Under the pieces are notes generated by a model. That model was not told the DNA's origin. It was given only the letters and a program-made list of their open reading frames with translations, and made no database searches. Below, in pieces: positions 11,925-24,475 of a stretch of DNA of 64,000 bases. Origin of the DNA: Vicia villosa (taxonomy: Eukaryota > Streptophyta > Magnoliopsida > Fabales > Fabaceae); the NCBI RefSeq assembly GCF_029867415.1, contig NC_081183.1:63500336-63564335 (forward strand). The letters run 5' to 3'. Numbering within the stretch: position 1 is the first letter of the stretch; every line of letters starts with the position of its first letter. The translations under genes and the position numbers were made by a program.

Positions 11925-12195
11925 ATGATTTGGAAGCTAGCCCTTTCCCAAGAATTTGGTTTTTTTGAAGGATTGATGGAGGTTGACCCTTTCCAAGGGT
12001 TTTTGACTTTGAAAGATTGGTTTTGGAGGCTGACCCTTTCCAGGGGTTTTGACTTTGAAAGATTGATTGTGGAGGCTGGCCCTTTCCAGGGGTTTTTATG
12101 AAATGAAAGAATTGATGGAGGCTGACCCTTTCCAGGGGTTTTTATGAAAACGAAGGAATTGATTTTGGAGGCTGACCCTTTCCAGGGTTTTTATG
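11925..12195. repeat. Tandem array, about 46-bp unit, 6 copies
   Basis: Each unit contains GGAGGCTGACCCTTTCCAGG followed by GGTTTTTATGAAA. Copies begin near 11930, 11979, 12026, 12072, 12117 and 12166. Confidence 0.85.
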
Positions 12196-12816
12196 AAATT
12201 AAGGATTGATTTTAGACTTCTTGTTTAAAGCCCAAGATTAAGGCTGACTCTGACTAAGGATGTTTCAGATGTGAAATCTAGACTCTACTAAGGAGAAGAC
12301 TCACTGGAGATTAAATATATGGGTGACAGAGATTGTTCATATCTCTCATTCCAAAAGGTAGATTCAATACTGAGATTGAGACATTCTTGGCTTATTTTTT
12401 CTAGTTTTGAGGAATAGAAGAATCTCACCAGGGTAGGCTAAAAGGTGACTAAAGACTTGTTCCTATGTTTATAAGAAACCTGATGGATCCTTATATACAA
12501 GCTCAAGAGAAAGCTGGGAATATGCTTTTAAGAAGCCTGTGGGTCCTTGTATTTTAAGCCCAAGAGGAGGCTAATCAAGGGTCCTTGTTATAGCACAAGA
12601 GAAAGCTATGTTGGTTTTGAACTTAGTTTGTCTCTAAGCAAACGGGTAAGAGGTTTCACCGGGAAAAATTCCTCTTGGTTGGATGTGCCCTAATTTTGTT
12701 CTAAGGCTTTTTTCAAGATGTTTCACCGGGAATAATTCATCTTGAGGTTTATCTAAGGAATTCTAATTAGGAAAGAGCCTTCACCAAGAAGACATTCTCA
12801 ATCCTAGGCCATAGTC

Positions 12817-12819
<3 letters not shown>

Positions 12820-12860
<41 letters not shown>
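12820..12860. repeat. (TA)n microsatellite
   Basis: About 20 uninterrupted TA dinucleotides. Confidence 0.95.
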
Positions 12861-12863
<3 letters not shown>

Positions 12864-13739
12864 TATTTGTCCTAAGGTTGTTCTCAGACGGAGTTCTAAA
12901 CAGTATATATAGAGTTTATATTTGACAGTAATTTAAATGAAAGCTTGTAAATTGAAAGCCATAAAGCCTAACCTGGATGAAGGGGAGACCTTGAAAGATG
13001 TATGTACAAAGCTTTACATTACCTTGGTTGTTTATTGGTAACAGTTGAATTGTTTATTGAAAACAGTTTTGAAATGTTTTTATTTTGAAAACAGAAGAAG
13101 TAAAGATGGACACTAGGTCACATAGGTATCTGAAGAGTTTCACCGAGAATAATGCCCTTCAAATACCAGAAGAAAGTTTTGAAAACATATGAGAAGTTTT
13201 CTGTAAAGAAATATAGTTTTGAAAACAAACTACGAAAAGAAAAGGGTGTTGGGTCTTACACTTTATTAGAGGCCCATTGAAATTGATTTACTGTTTATAA
13301 AAACAGTTGAAGAGGTTTTGCTGGATGTAAGGTTTTGTTGAATGAAAACCTTAATCGTATGTTCAATCGAAGTTTGAAAACAGCTTGAAAATTGACAAAA
13401 GTCAACTTAATTAGTGTAAAGACAAAGTCTATACCTAATTAAGACCTAAATGATAAGGGTTTTTATCACTAAATATTTACAAAGTGATTGGGTTTTGAAA
13501 ATCAAATGAAAACTATATTTAAAGTATTTTAAAATACATAAAAATATGTCATTTTAAACCTAATAAAGATGTATCAAATAAATACAATTTTTGTGATTTT
13601 TTTTTTGTTATTCATAAAATAGATATATTAAATGAAAAGTGTGTGAAAAATCAAAATAAAATGATTTAATTTGATAGGTGAATTAAATGTATGAAGTTGT
13701 GAAGAAAATGAAGAAGAAAAGTGGTAAAAATTGGTTTTG

Positions 13740-13815
13740 GCCTCACCATGGTTTGAACCTACGCCCTTGAAGCCAGTGCTTAAAACACACACCAATCAGC
13801 CAACACGCGCTTGGT
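13740..13815 (-). other. tRNA-like segment 1 in the antisense solo LTR
   Basis: On the minus strand TGGCTGATTGGT (13802-13791) fits a pol III A box and GGTTCAAACC (13759-13750) a B box, about 32 nt apart. There is no acceptor stem, so it is not a tRNA gene. Confidence 0.55.
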
Positions 13816-13889
13816 TTCATAATGGTGACTCCAGTGCAATACATATGTTATTAAGTGCATAGAGCAAAAAAAGAAAATAAAATCAAAAG

Positions 13890-13972
13890 GTTTGGGGCGA
13901 GGGGGATTTGAACCCCAAACCTTGGGCACGCACTTCACACAAACTCACATTACCAACTGTGCTATAACGATG
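13890..13972 (-). other. tRNA-like segment 2 in the antisense solo LTR
   Basis: On the minus strand TAGCACAGTTGG (13964-13953) is a full A-box match and GGTTCAAATCC (13914-13904) a full B-box match. GGGG-TTCAAAT-CCCC gives a perfect T arm. The acceptor stem does not pair. It looks like a captured or evolved tRNA-like promoter in the LTR leader. Confidence 0.65.
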
Positions 13973-14916
13973 TATTCGTTATTGATATGCCTTGCAATAA
14001 AAATATATTAAACTTGCCCATGAATGTTTGAAAATGGCGCGCCAAACACCATCTTCGTCTTCAACCTCAAGCTCATGGAATTTTGAATTTCCAACTCTCT
14101 CGTTTCTCAACCAAATTGGATGATGTAAACATCAAACTTGCTCTAAATTCTCTCACGGTTTCAAATATGTAACTATCATAAGCTATAATTAACTACAGCT
14201 GTTGAATTATCTAAAATACGTGAAGAACCCTAAAAATTGAAAATGAAATTAAATTGCTATACCGAAAAATAAATGAATGATGATAGAGGGTTTTTAATCC
14301 TCTAATGATGCTGAGTGAACTGGTATTGAGTTTTAACAAAATAAGTGCATGAATTAAAGAGGTAGATTTCAAAAACTTACCTCTGAAATTGAAGCTCGAT
14401 GGCTATAGTGGATGATCCTCAGAGGGAATGGATGATTGCAAAAGCTTCCTGGGACTTTGCTGAAGCTTTCTGGGCACTTAATTCACTTGGAAATCCTCTG
14501 AATTATTCTATTCGACCCTTCTTGCTTGAGCTTCAAATGAACATGGAGGGTAGTGATTATGTGGTTACAGATGTGCTGCAGGCATCTGAATATCTTCACT
14601 ATACCCTAAGGAAATTGTTGATATGCTTCAATAGCCTTGACACCTTCTGAATTGCTCTATGCTCCTCCAACTGACTTTGCTCCAAAATGAAAGTGAAGAT
14701 GGTGTTCTTGCACTTCCAGAAATGTTCCAGGTGCTTGGATCACTTCTACTAAGCCCTCTTGAGATGTTAGAAGGCTTACTTTCAGAAGAGAAGCTTTGGT
14801 TTGAAGAAATCGATTCTTCTTGCCAAAGATCCTTTGAAAATGATACGCAAAGGAGGGAGAGTGAGAAAGCAAGAATTTTGAGTTGCTTTGGTGTCTAATA
14901 CTAAGGAGAGCACTTC

Positions 14917-14924
14917 TATTTATA
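14917..14924 (-). promoter_or_regulatory. TATA box of the antisense solo LTR
   Basis: TATAAATA on the minus strand in CCTATAAATAGAAG, about 1.55 kb inside the LTR start at 16470; the only good TATA box found in this LTR. Confidence 0.7.
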
Positions 14925-17900
14925 GGCAAAATGATCTGAATACTGAGGGAGTGAAGCAAACATAGCAAAGTCACTCTTGGAGTAGCTTAGGCATGAAGAA
15001 ATGTGAAATATCCAAATGCAATGATGGATTTTTTGATACCACTCCCTAGCCCTCGGTTTTTCTTGATCTTAGGGAACAATTCTGATGTAGAAATGAGCTC
15101 CAACTGGTTGGGAAGAGATTCCTTTGGTGATTCACCACTTGGCCATAAATTTCCCAAAAGTAATCATTACATAATCACATGTTCTTGTTTTTGGGAATAT
15201 TATTCAATCCTTATGCAATGATGAAAATGAATACAAGGCATCTGTACTGATGTATTATGTGTCATGTAGCATCAATTGGTAGAGGTATTTGCGCAAATTG
15301 GACAAAACCAAAGTTGGTCATGTCTTGAAATTTCACTCCATGGGCCTAACTTTGAACAAGCATAACTCTTAGCTCAAAATGAATTTGGAGAAGGTTGAGC
15401 ACAATTTGGAAAGCCCTTAACATGTACTTCAATTCACTAGTTTGGAGTTTCTTCAAAATCATTTGGGAAATTTGTGTAAAATGGGCTTAAAGTTTGAAGA
15501 AAACTAGGTTAAAAACACTTAAAATATTTTATTAAGTGTTTATGACCTAACTTTCAAAACTCATATCTCTCAAATGATTGATCTTTTGAAAAAAGTTCCA
15601 ATGTGAAAAGTTGTTTTATTTTGCAAGATCTACAACTTTCATGTTGGAAGTTTTTTGAGTTGTGTAGGTGAAATTTTGAGATCCATGAACTAGGTCAAAA
15701 CACACCAGTTTGACTTTTTGTTGACTTTTTGATCCTTGATGGATTTTCTTGATTTTCTTTGGTCAAATGACTTCAATAATCATATATTGATGATATTGAT
15801 CCTTAAAATTCATGGTTTGATCCAAAACCCTAAAATTCAAAGGTGATCTTGTACAGTTGACTTTTTCCAAATGAAGTGAAATCTTGGACTTTTGTGATGA
15901 ATCAAGTTCTCCTCCTAAAATCAATGATATGAATGGAACATATTGTGGTAATAGAAGTTCTTGAACCATGTTTTGAGTTGTGGAGCGATGTCCTGATTAA
16001 AAGTCAATTGTCTAGGTGAATTAGGTCAAAAACCTTAATTTGTAGGTCAGATGAAATTGATGACTGTGGATCTTGAATTGAAGTACAATTCCCATTGGAT
16101 ATTTTCATAGGGATCATTTGAAGATGATTGAACCCTTTGAGTGATGCCTTGGAGCTTTTTAGGGTTTCCCAGATGTGGGCCCTGATTTTAGTCCTTGACG
16201 GGCTCAATACCATAGTCTGGTGACCTGAGCAAGCCTGAGTCCTGATGACTGGTGTCTAATCAACATAGGTGGATAAAGGAATCAGTTGAGTCCTATGATT
16301 GTATTAGAGGTCATTTTCTTATTGATTGATCCTTTGCCTGAGCTTCTTTGTTCTTGAACACCCTCGACTGAGTGTTAGATAAGCAAGAGACTACTCTGGG
16401 TACTTGCCTTGAGTTGATGAAGTGCCTGGAGGTGTGACATCTCAGGGGGGGTCAAAATTAGGGTATGACAAGGATGACGAAAACGATACCGCAACCTCAT
16501 TCAGTATGCTTTTGAACAGACTATGCTGACGATGCACATGCATTGTTTCAATTCCTAAACAGTGGAGATATAAGGATGTTAATCCCTCGTCAACCCCTTT
16601 GAGCCTAAGAAGTGGAAGTTTTCTTTCTCGTACAGATTAAAACCTTGATCATAACCTAGGGCAGGGTAGTTACTCAATTAACTCAATTAAACTAGCCGTT
16701 GTTTACACCAAATAATGATGGGTTCCTGCAACCATTAAGTCAGATAATCAATATCCACCAAAAAGAAAAAAAACTGTTAAGTCAAAACCTATGAAGGAGA
16801 CTTATCAAAAATTGAAACATCCCGCTGACAGTAACCTCAAAATAAATAGTTCAGGCAAAAGTTAGGGATAACAAAGTCAAAAAAGGAGGTTGCTACAAAT
16901 CCTCGACAAAATAAAATATTACAAAAAAGGATGACTGCCTGTCCAAATAAACTTCTGGTGCTTTAACCGTCATCAAATGTCAGTGTTACAACTTCAAGCT
17001 CTGCTAGGACTTAAACACAAAGTTAACTGAGCATAGGATCGAAGAACATCACGAAGATTGGGATGGGTACAAATAAACTTTGAGCCATTTATCTTTTGTT
17101 TCTTAAATCGTGCACCAAGCCACGTTACAACCCTTGAAAGTCCTAACTGAAGCATGGTTAGTTTGAAAGCGTACTGTCACCAAAAGGTATCCTGACTCCT
17201 TAAGGTTTGTCATAAATGCTAAGTTGATATCACGTTCTTACTAATATCACGCTTTTACACCTCCTGTTTTAATGTTTTTCAAAAAAACTCATGACAGACA
17301 TATGCATTGCATCTCATGAAATTCATTATTAAACATATTCTGCTACATAATTTTAGATGTTAGCATCAGAAAGAATCTACACAGGGTACGACTAAAGACT
17401 AAAAGTCATCCCGACAGACGAAATCACTTCAGCAACAATATCTCTTACCACTGACCCAGTTGGTTAAAAAATCAATGTATACAAGGGGCACGACAGGCTT
17501 TGTCCAATCAATCTGAGGCAATAAAGTCAAGATTCAAAGAATCTCTCAGGAGCATCGAACAATCAGGGGCATTTTTCTAAGTCTATGGGTACTAGGGGCA
17601 TGTCACCCATAGTACACACCTCATAAGGTCCTCACGAGACGAATCTCTTCAAAATCCCTACTAGCTAGGGCAAAGCTATGCAAGGCATGATTGACACTTC
17701 GACCAACACGCATTGGTGTGTCCCAATCAACACAAGCCCATGAATGGCCGTTACTATAATCACTGGGGCAATGTTCAAGGCATCCACTCTTTCCCATAGT
17801 GCCGGTTTCACAGGAGCATATCCCCACAGAGTAGTCCTCAAGAAGCTATCTTTGAATAATCTCCATAAAGGTTGGTACTTACAGTTGAGCTGAGACAGAT

Positions 17901-18299
17901 GGAACATCGAAGAATCTATTCACCTCTCTTATCCCCAGTCAGGGTACAGCAAGATTAATCAGTCAAGGTACATCCATCCCCAAGCAGAAGTCAAAGGTCT
18001 CCAACTAAATATCCTCGAGCATGAAGCGAGAGTTTCTATTAAGACTTGTACCCCGTATCCTCTGTAACAGTCAGGGATTTATTTTCCCCGCCAGACGCTA
18101 TTACCATTTGCTGTCTTCGTTAATGGAAATTTTCATTCATACATCATGTACCCCATGGCATATACATAACACTCTCATTCGTTTAAAAAACATTACAATA
18201 CATGCTTCACAATATTGCATAAAACTAATGTTGCTTTTTCAATCTATTCCTACAAATCAAATGAACATTATCTTCTAGATATAATGCAGAGATAATCAA

Positions 18300-18655
18300 G
18301 TCAACGATTTAATTCTAACACTAATTCAAGACAGAGATTTAATTCTTATACTTAATTTTGGATATCTTCCAGAGATAGTTCAAAAACAATCAAGACAGAG
18401 ATTTAGTTCTGATACTTAATTTTGGATATCTTCCAGAGATAGTTTAGAAATAATCCAGACAGAGATTTAGTTTTGATACTTAATTTTGGATATCTTCTAG
18501 AGATAGTTCATAAATAATCAAGACATAGATTTAGTTCTGATACTTAATTTTGGGTATTCCCTAGAGATAGTTCAGAGATAATCAAGAAAACAATTTAGTT
18601 CTGAAACTTAGTTTCGTGTATTCTCCAGAGGTAGTTAAGAGATAATCAAAAGACT
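18300..18655 (+). repeat. Tandem array, about 63-bp unit, 5-6 copies
   Basis: The unit contains CTTAATTTTGGATATCTTCC and AGAGATAGTTCA. Copies decay toward the right end. Confidence 0.85.
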
Positions 18656-18658
18656 TAA

Positions 18659-19234
18659 GATCTAATTCTATCATCACGAACGGTGTAGACACGATCATCT
18701 CTCTAAGATCTAATTCAGTTACTTCGAACGGTGATGACACGATCAACATTCAAAGATCTAATTCTATCATTACAAACAGTGTAGACACGATAATCTTTCC
18801 AAGATCTAATTCAGTTACTACGAATGGTGCTGACACAATCAACATTCAAAGATCTAATTCTATCATCACAAACAGTGTAGACAAGATCATCTTTCCAAGA
18901 TCTAATTCAGTTACTACGAACGGTGCTGACACGAACAACATTTAAAGATCTAATTCTATCATCACGAACGGTGTAGACAGGATCATCTTTCCAAGATCTA
19001 ATTCAGTTACTACGAACGGTGCTGACATGATCAACATTCAAAGATCTAATTCTATCATCACGAATGGTGTAGACACGATCATCTCTCTAAGATCTAATTT
19101 AGTTACTACGAAGGGTGCTAACACGATGAACATTCAAAGATCTAATTCTATCATCACGAACGGTGTAGACACGATCATCTTTCCAAGATCTGATTCAGTT
19201 ACTATGAACGGTGCTGACACGATCAACATTCAAA
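18659..19234 (+). repeat. Tandem array, exact 96-bp unit, 6 copies
   Basis: GATCTAATTCTATCATCACG recurs at 18659, 18755, 18851, 18947, 19043 and 19139, always 96 bp apart. Each unit is itself two related 48-bp halves (…TGTAGACACGATC… and …TGCTGACACGATC…). Because 96 is divisible by 3, a chance ORF runs through it. Confidence 0.95.
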
Positions 19235-19334
19235 GAAAGAGGCAGATACAATCTATGCGAATATTCAGTCTGACGCTCATCAATACATTGGATCCAGTCT
19301 AAGGTATGACTCATTCTGGCCTTCATATTATCAA

Positions 19335-19645
19335 AATCAGATGGCTTCTTTAAGCCCATCTCATGCATCTTTCTGCCAACATCGAATGACATCTTTAAGC
19401 CCATCTCTTACATCTTTCTGCCTACATCGGATGGCATCTTCAAGCCCATCCCCGATAACTTTCTGCCAACACCTGGATGGCATATCTAAGTTCATCTCCA
19501 ACAATCACCTCTCAATACTTCGAGCTCAAATACAGTCTAACGTACGACTCCTTCTTAGTCTCATATTATCAAAACCAGATGGCCTCTTTAAACCCATTTT
19601 TGACAATACCTTGCCAACATCCAGATGGCATCTTTAAGCCCATCT
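19335..19645 (+). repeat. Degenerate repeats with ATGGCATCTTTAAGCCCATC core
   Basis: Five to six copies of the core, about 48-75 bp apart. The same motif (reverse complement) occurs in D at 56965-57045, so it is a conserved part of the 3' region. Confidence 0.8.
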
Positions 19646-19767
19646 CCGACAAAGGTCCCTACCTCAGCAAGGGCAAATTTCAGGGTATTCTAGTGTTCAA
19701 TCCTCTTCCACCTTCAGATTCCGACAGGCACATAAGCCAATCTACCTCTTCAGGTTTAAGAAGATTG

Positions 19768-19779
19768 AGCAGGGGCAGC
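19768..19779 (+). other. Polypurine tract of element A
   Basis: AGCAGGGGCAGC directly before the 3' LTR start TGTCATACCCC. Confidence 0.88.
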
Positions 19780-19840
19780 TGTCATACCCCAAAATTTGCC
19801 TGCATATATTTTTGTATGTCATTTCATTTCGAATGATTGA

Positions 19841-19900
19841 CATAGCCCGGTCAGTAAGGAAGTAAGGTTTGCAAATACAGGGTCCTAGGTTCGAATCTCA
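19841..19900 (+). other. tRNA-like segment upstream of the TATA box in A's 3' LTR
   Basis: TAGCCCGGTCAG (19843-19854) resembles an A box and GGTTCGAATCT (19888-19898) a B box with one mismatch at the end. It lies in U3, unlike the tRNA-like segments of the other LTRs, which lie downstream of TATA. Confidence 0.5.
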
Positions 19901-20155
19901 CTTCTAATTTTTTCCCCACTTTTTTCCTTCTAACTTTAGTTTTAATTTTATTTTCGTTTATATTCATAAAATCAAAAAAACAAGTATTCTTTTTATATAA
20001 ATACTAATTTAATTTTTTTGTTATTTATTTCTAGTTAAATCATTTTTATAAAAATAAAAAAATAGATGTTATTTTAATTTTGTTTAATATTATGTTTAAT
20101 TTGTTCCATATTTATTTTAGTTGGTCCAAGCCCATGTTTTAAACCTAATTTATTC

Positions 20156-20163
20156 TATAAATA
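20156..20163 (+). promoter_or_regulatory. TATA box of element A 3' LTR
   Basis: TATAAATA in TATTCTATAAATACTAAC, 376 bp into the LTR. Confidence 0.75.
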
Positions 20164-23046
20164 CTAACATTTTTGTGCACTATAGGGAACGAACCCTTAT
20201 ACTCTTCCACTCATTTTCTCCCGTTTACAGTAGAAAAAAAACTAACACCCTTGTACTCTTCCACTCATTCTCTCCCGTTCACAGTAGAAAAAAAACTAAC
20301 CTTTTTATTTATTTTTCATTCATTCATGTACACAACTTTCATGATACAATTTTCCAAACCTACCAATATCAATTTCATCTTTTCTCAAATTCAACATAAC
20401 CTTGCATGATCACCACACTATATATTTTCCCAAAATATTCGTATACACAACTTTTTTTCTAACAAACATTTTCTTTGTTTCTTACATATTTTCCACAATA
20501 GCCGTACTTCATACAGATCAAGCCACCATCTTTTGATCAAATAATCCCAGCAAGTCCACACAATTGGTTGGCAACAAAAAACAACAACATGGGAAAACCA
20601 TTACTACCTTCACTATAATTATCAACAGCATCACATGTTACAACAGAACAAGCAGCAGCCGTGCCTCCCTCCTCCGATTCAAATCCCAGCCGCACAACAC
20701 CGATGACAATCACATCGCCGTCGTCTAAAACCGCAATAACTCCACAACCGATTCAACCAACACAGCATAAAACCATTCGCGCGACGACAGAACCTCCGAT
20801 TGAAGCTTCCGACACAACCCCTACAACCACAACAACATCTGATGTTGCCCATCCTTCCTGATGCGATTCGCATAGCCACCTTGGTCGGCCTTTCTCCACT
20901 GCGAAGTCTCCTCAAGCTTTCCTCTTCGACGGATCACCGTGACGACAACTAACACATCGCTATGTTTTTTGGTAATCTGTTGTTTCCATTTTTATGTTCT
21001 TTTTGTGTTTTAACTGTGTAGTTGTTTAGATTGATGGAGAATTGAAAGAAGGATAACGGAGAAAAGGAATTCATCATGGAGAGAAAAGAGGCGAGTAAAT
21101 GTTTCCTCATATCCTAATTGCTATTATTGTTTTATTTTTATTATTATTCATGATGCCATGTGCCAATACGTTAGTGACTGGATATGTTTGTTTGAAAAGT
21201 CAAAAACCAAAAAAACCATGGTTTACACGTGAGAGACTATAGTTCTCTCTAAATTCTAGTTTTCTTTAATTTTATTTAATTTTATTATAAGTAAGTTTTA
21301 GAATTATGTCTAGTTACTAGGTTAATTCATATACCTCCCGTGATTACATCGCATACATTTCCTTTCAATTTTTAATTTAGCGTTTTTTTTAGTTATTCAA
21401 TTTTAATGGTTTAATTTGATGTTACTTTTGCGTTATTTAATTAGTTACATTTTATTTAGTCCTTTGTGTTATTTAACTTGTTATTTAGGTTACATTCATT
21501 TAGGATAATTAATTTAAATTAGGGTTAATTAATTAAATTAGGTACAAATAGGTTAAATAATTAGGGTAAATTTAATCAGGATTAGGCTAATTTTTTTAGG
21601 TTGAATAATTAGAATTAGTTTTTTAATTTAAATAGGGGTAGATTCTAATTTTAGGTTTACAATTAGGTTTAGCCTTAAACTACAAAAAAACCATAGATAA
21701 CCCATAGAAACGTAGGTTAGCTAGGTATTGTCTATTAACCTTGAGCCTAGGTTTTTTACCCATTAGATTTCCCTTAAAAGTTCTTTTTGCCTTATAACCC
21801 TATTTTATCAAATCCTGATTTCATTATATTTTTCACCGATCTTTAGATTTTTCCCCGCGTGCTTAATTATTTTTGATTATGTATCTTCTTCGAGGTTGTA
21901 ATAGTAATTAGACTTTCTAATTTTTATTGTAACTTCCCCAAAGCCTTGAAATAGTTCTAGGCTTTCTAATTTTCGCACTCGTTTCTTCCTCTATCATGTA
22001 ACTGCCGAAAAGCCATGTAATAGTTGTAGGTTTTATATTTCTGCCTTTATTTTCTAACTTTTTCCTGGTTTATAGTTTTGTAATTCTCCCTCTCCGAAGC
22101 CTTGTAATAGCATAGGTTTATTTTCTGCTTTTTATTTCCTGCAATATTAACGGTTAGAAATTGAATAGGATTGTATGGAAAGACTAAAAGAAACTTAGCA
22201 TAACCCTAATTTTCAGAATTAATATAAATCACTCACGTGATTGTTGCACCCACACACCTTTAGGGCAACTCCTCTTCTGATGCCTGTCGAATAAATAGTC
22301 AATTCCCTTCGAGCGTAGGGATACCTTAGCACATGATGCCTACGATTCAAAATCATCATATTCCCTTCGGTATAAAGATCATAGTCCCTTTGAGTTGCCT
22401 ACGATTAAAAATGATCTTGTCCCTCGATGTTGCCTTCGATAAATGATGATAGTCCCTTAGATTGCTAAGGTATCCTTACTTGTTGCCTTTTATGACTATT
22501 CACATCCTACGCATAGGACTTCATACCGTCTTTATGGTATGGATAGCCCTTATGACAATACGATGACCCTCGATGTCCCTTACATCCAATGAAAGGACTT
22601 CCCGCTAACTAATGGTGTGAATAGTCTTTTTCCCTTAAAGATTTAAAGAACAAGAAAGACTTTAAACTTAGGGTAGGTAGTTCTTAATTGCTTGCTCAAT
22701 TCAAACAAATGCAAAATGCTTTTCACACCTCCTATTTCAAAACAATTTCAAAGGCTACACTTTATTTACAAAGTTAAAGTCCTTTTTTCAAACCGTTTTT
22801 CTAAACACACACGACACCTTTCAAACATTTCAAATAAACAAGTGAGCTAAGCAATTAAGAGCCCATGGATAACCATGGATACAAGGGGTTCTTACACATT
22901 CCCTTTGTATCACCTACCCCCGAACTCACAATCTTTCAAAGGACTTTCCTGTTCTTTTTGCCTTTCCGATTGGATAAAATAAAAGTCGGTGGTGACTCTT
23001 GCTATCCACAACATTTCTTTAAAGTCAGTTCTCCCACCGTATTACA

Positions 23047-23314
23047 CGTAGCACTCGGGGGGATTGATGATTGTCTTGTTTTCTATTGTCATGTTTAAGT
23101 TGGATTATATTTTGCTTATGTTGAAGTTGTTTAGTTGTTTTGTTTACGTTGACAAAGATGCTATTATATGAAGTTTATGAGTTTATGATCCCAGTGTATT
23201 GTTTTAAAGTTGATTTGGTTTTGAATGACCATTGGATTATGAGTTCTCCCCATTGATATGTGTTATGTATCTTTATTAATGAGCATGTATGGGTATGTGT
23301 TTTAAGTTGTTAAA
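23047..23314. other. Unassigned spacer between elements A and C
   Basis: 268 bp with no ORF, repeat or recognisable element end. It is T-rich and is probably the flank into which A inserted, possibly the remnant of an older element. Confidence 0.5.
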
Positions 23315-24467
23315 TGTGACACCTCAAGCATGTTATTTTGAGATTTTTGCACTCATACCAAAGTTCAAGGCTCAAAGACACATCCTCCTAAACAATGGTT
23401 CAATGAACTAGGGTTTTGAAATCCCTAAAGAAAATCAATAAATCAAAGTCTCCAATGGATTTCATATGGCCTATGATGCTTCAAACTATCTCTATGGCAA
23501 AGTACAAGCTTCAATTCCAAGGATTGCCCAGTCAATTGCTCAGAAAGTCAACAGTCGACTAGTTTGACCTAAAAGTCAACTGTGGTCAAAGTACAGTCAA
23601 AATTCCTGATTTTTGGTCAACAGCCTTATTCATCATTTGATCAAGGATTGATCATGATTCATCAAGGAGACTCCAAAAATCAACAAAACCTAAAGTTTCT
23701 AAAATAGGGTTTTTGACTAAAAGTCAACTGAACTTTGACCAGCCATAACTTTCACATGGAACATCATAAATTTACCATCTAAAGCTCATTTTGAAGGAAA
23801 TTGAATTCTCTACAACTTTGTTTCTCACAAGCCAAGTCTAAAAATGCTTCATTTGAGAGATATGGATCAAAACATTACAGGTTCTTTTTGAAAGTCAACC
23901 AAAAGCAGTTTTTTGTCAAAGCCCATATCATCATGATAAAATCCTCAAATGGAAAACAACTTCCAAAGTGGCTTATAGAGGACATCCTGAGGTTTCCAAA
24001 AAGTCCTAGAACTCTTCCATATCTTAAAAATTGAGAGATATGCCTTGTCAAAGTTGGGCAATTTCAAGGGGGAAAATGTGAAGTAAAAGGCTCCAAAATA
24101 GGTTTTCTTGCAAATAGGCCCAAGTTTTTAAGATCCAGTCTTGTTTTTCAAGTTATCAAAGAGGTCCAAATCCAAAGCCACGAATTTTTGATTAATATTT
24201 GATTTTTTATTGAATTTAATTGATAGAAAATACAATATAAGTCAAATATTTGAAAAGAGTAAGAAAATATTTGATTTGCTCTTGATTTTGACCAGTTCCA
24301 ATCACCAAAATATCACAAAATCACATCTAATTTCGTGCAAGGAAGATTGGATAAAGGAAGATTGAAATTGGACTTAATTTAGAAAGATTGAAATCATATT
24401 TCAATCAAATTTCCAATGATTGATTCATTGAAATTCTCTTCAATTTTATAACCCTAATTCATAGTAC

Positions 24468-24475
24468 TATAAGTA
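24468..24475 (+). promoter_or_regulatory. Possible TATA box of C LTR
   Basis: TATAAGTA in GTACTATAAGTATACAAG; the position agrees with D's TATA box after alignment, but the match is imperfect. Confidence 0.45.

Larger units (their letters stand above)
10274..16470 (-). mobile_element. Antisense solo LTR (6.2 kb) inside element A
   Basis: Minus-strand ends are TGTCATACCC (at 16470) and ...CACCACA (at 10274), flanked by a perfect AGGAT duplication (10269-10273 and 16471-16475). The same junction in C is uninterrupted (GGGAGGATGACAAAAACG, 32653 region), confirming the insertion. One TATA box (14917-14924, minus) and no internal PBS or PPT argue for a single LTR left by LTR-LTR recombination. 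Near 10490-10580 it has the conserved block seen near the 3' ends of other Ogre-like LTRs (tgcttaaaacct-type motif, GAGTACTACGG). The ORFs inside (e.g. 14399-14650) have no recognisable product. Confidence 0.85.
16476..19779 (+). mobile_element. 3' interior of element A: non-coding, repeat-rich
   Basis: It continues the interior of A after the solo-LTR insertion, and the start (GATGACGAAAACGATACC) matches C at about 32657 and D at about 59615. No pol domain is present between the gag remnant and this region in any of the three. It ends at the PPT CAGGGGCAGC. It carries three tandem arrays listed separately; 16476-18290 otherwise shows only conserved non-coding sequence shared with C and D. 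Confidence 0.8.
19780..23046 (+). mobile_element. 3' LTR of element A
   Basis: It starts TGTCATACCCCAAAATTTGC after the PPT and ends ATTACA at 23046. At 3267 bp it is intact and supplies the empty sites for the Helitron and for element B in the 5' LTR. The expected target duplication would be CGTAG (23047-23051); its partner is outside the window. Confidence 0.87.

Noticed and set aside
13890..13972. A functional tRNA gene
   Set aside because: A and B boxes and a T arm are present, but the 5' and 3' ends do not form an acceptor stem.
14399..14974. Possible protein genes on either strand in the antisense solo LTR
   Set aside because: No recognisable domain, inside an LTR leader close to its TATA box, and both strands are open to similar extent.
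10274..16470. A full-length antisense retrotransposon
   Set aside because: No second LTR copy, PBS, PPT or coding domain found inside; one TATA box only. A solo LTR explains it.
19027..19302. 91-codon repetitive ORF
   Set aside because: Lies in the 96-bp array for the same reason.
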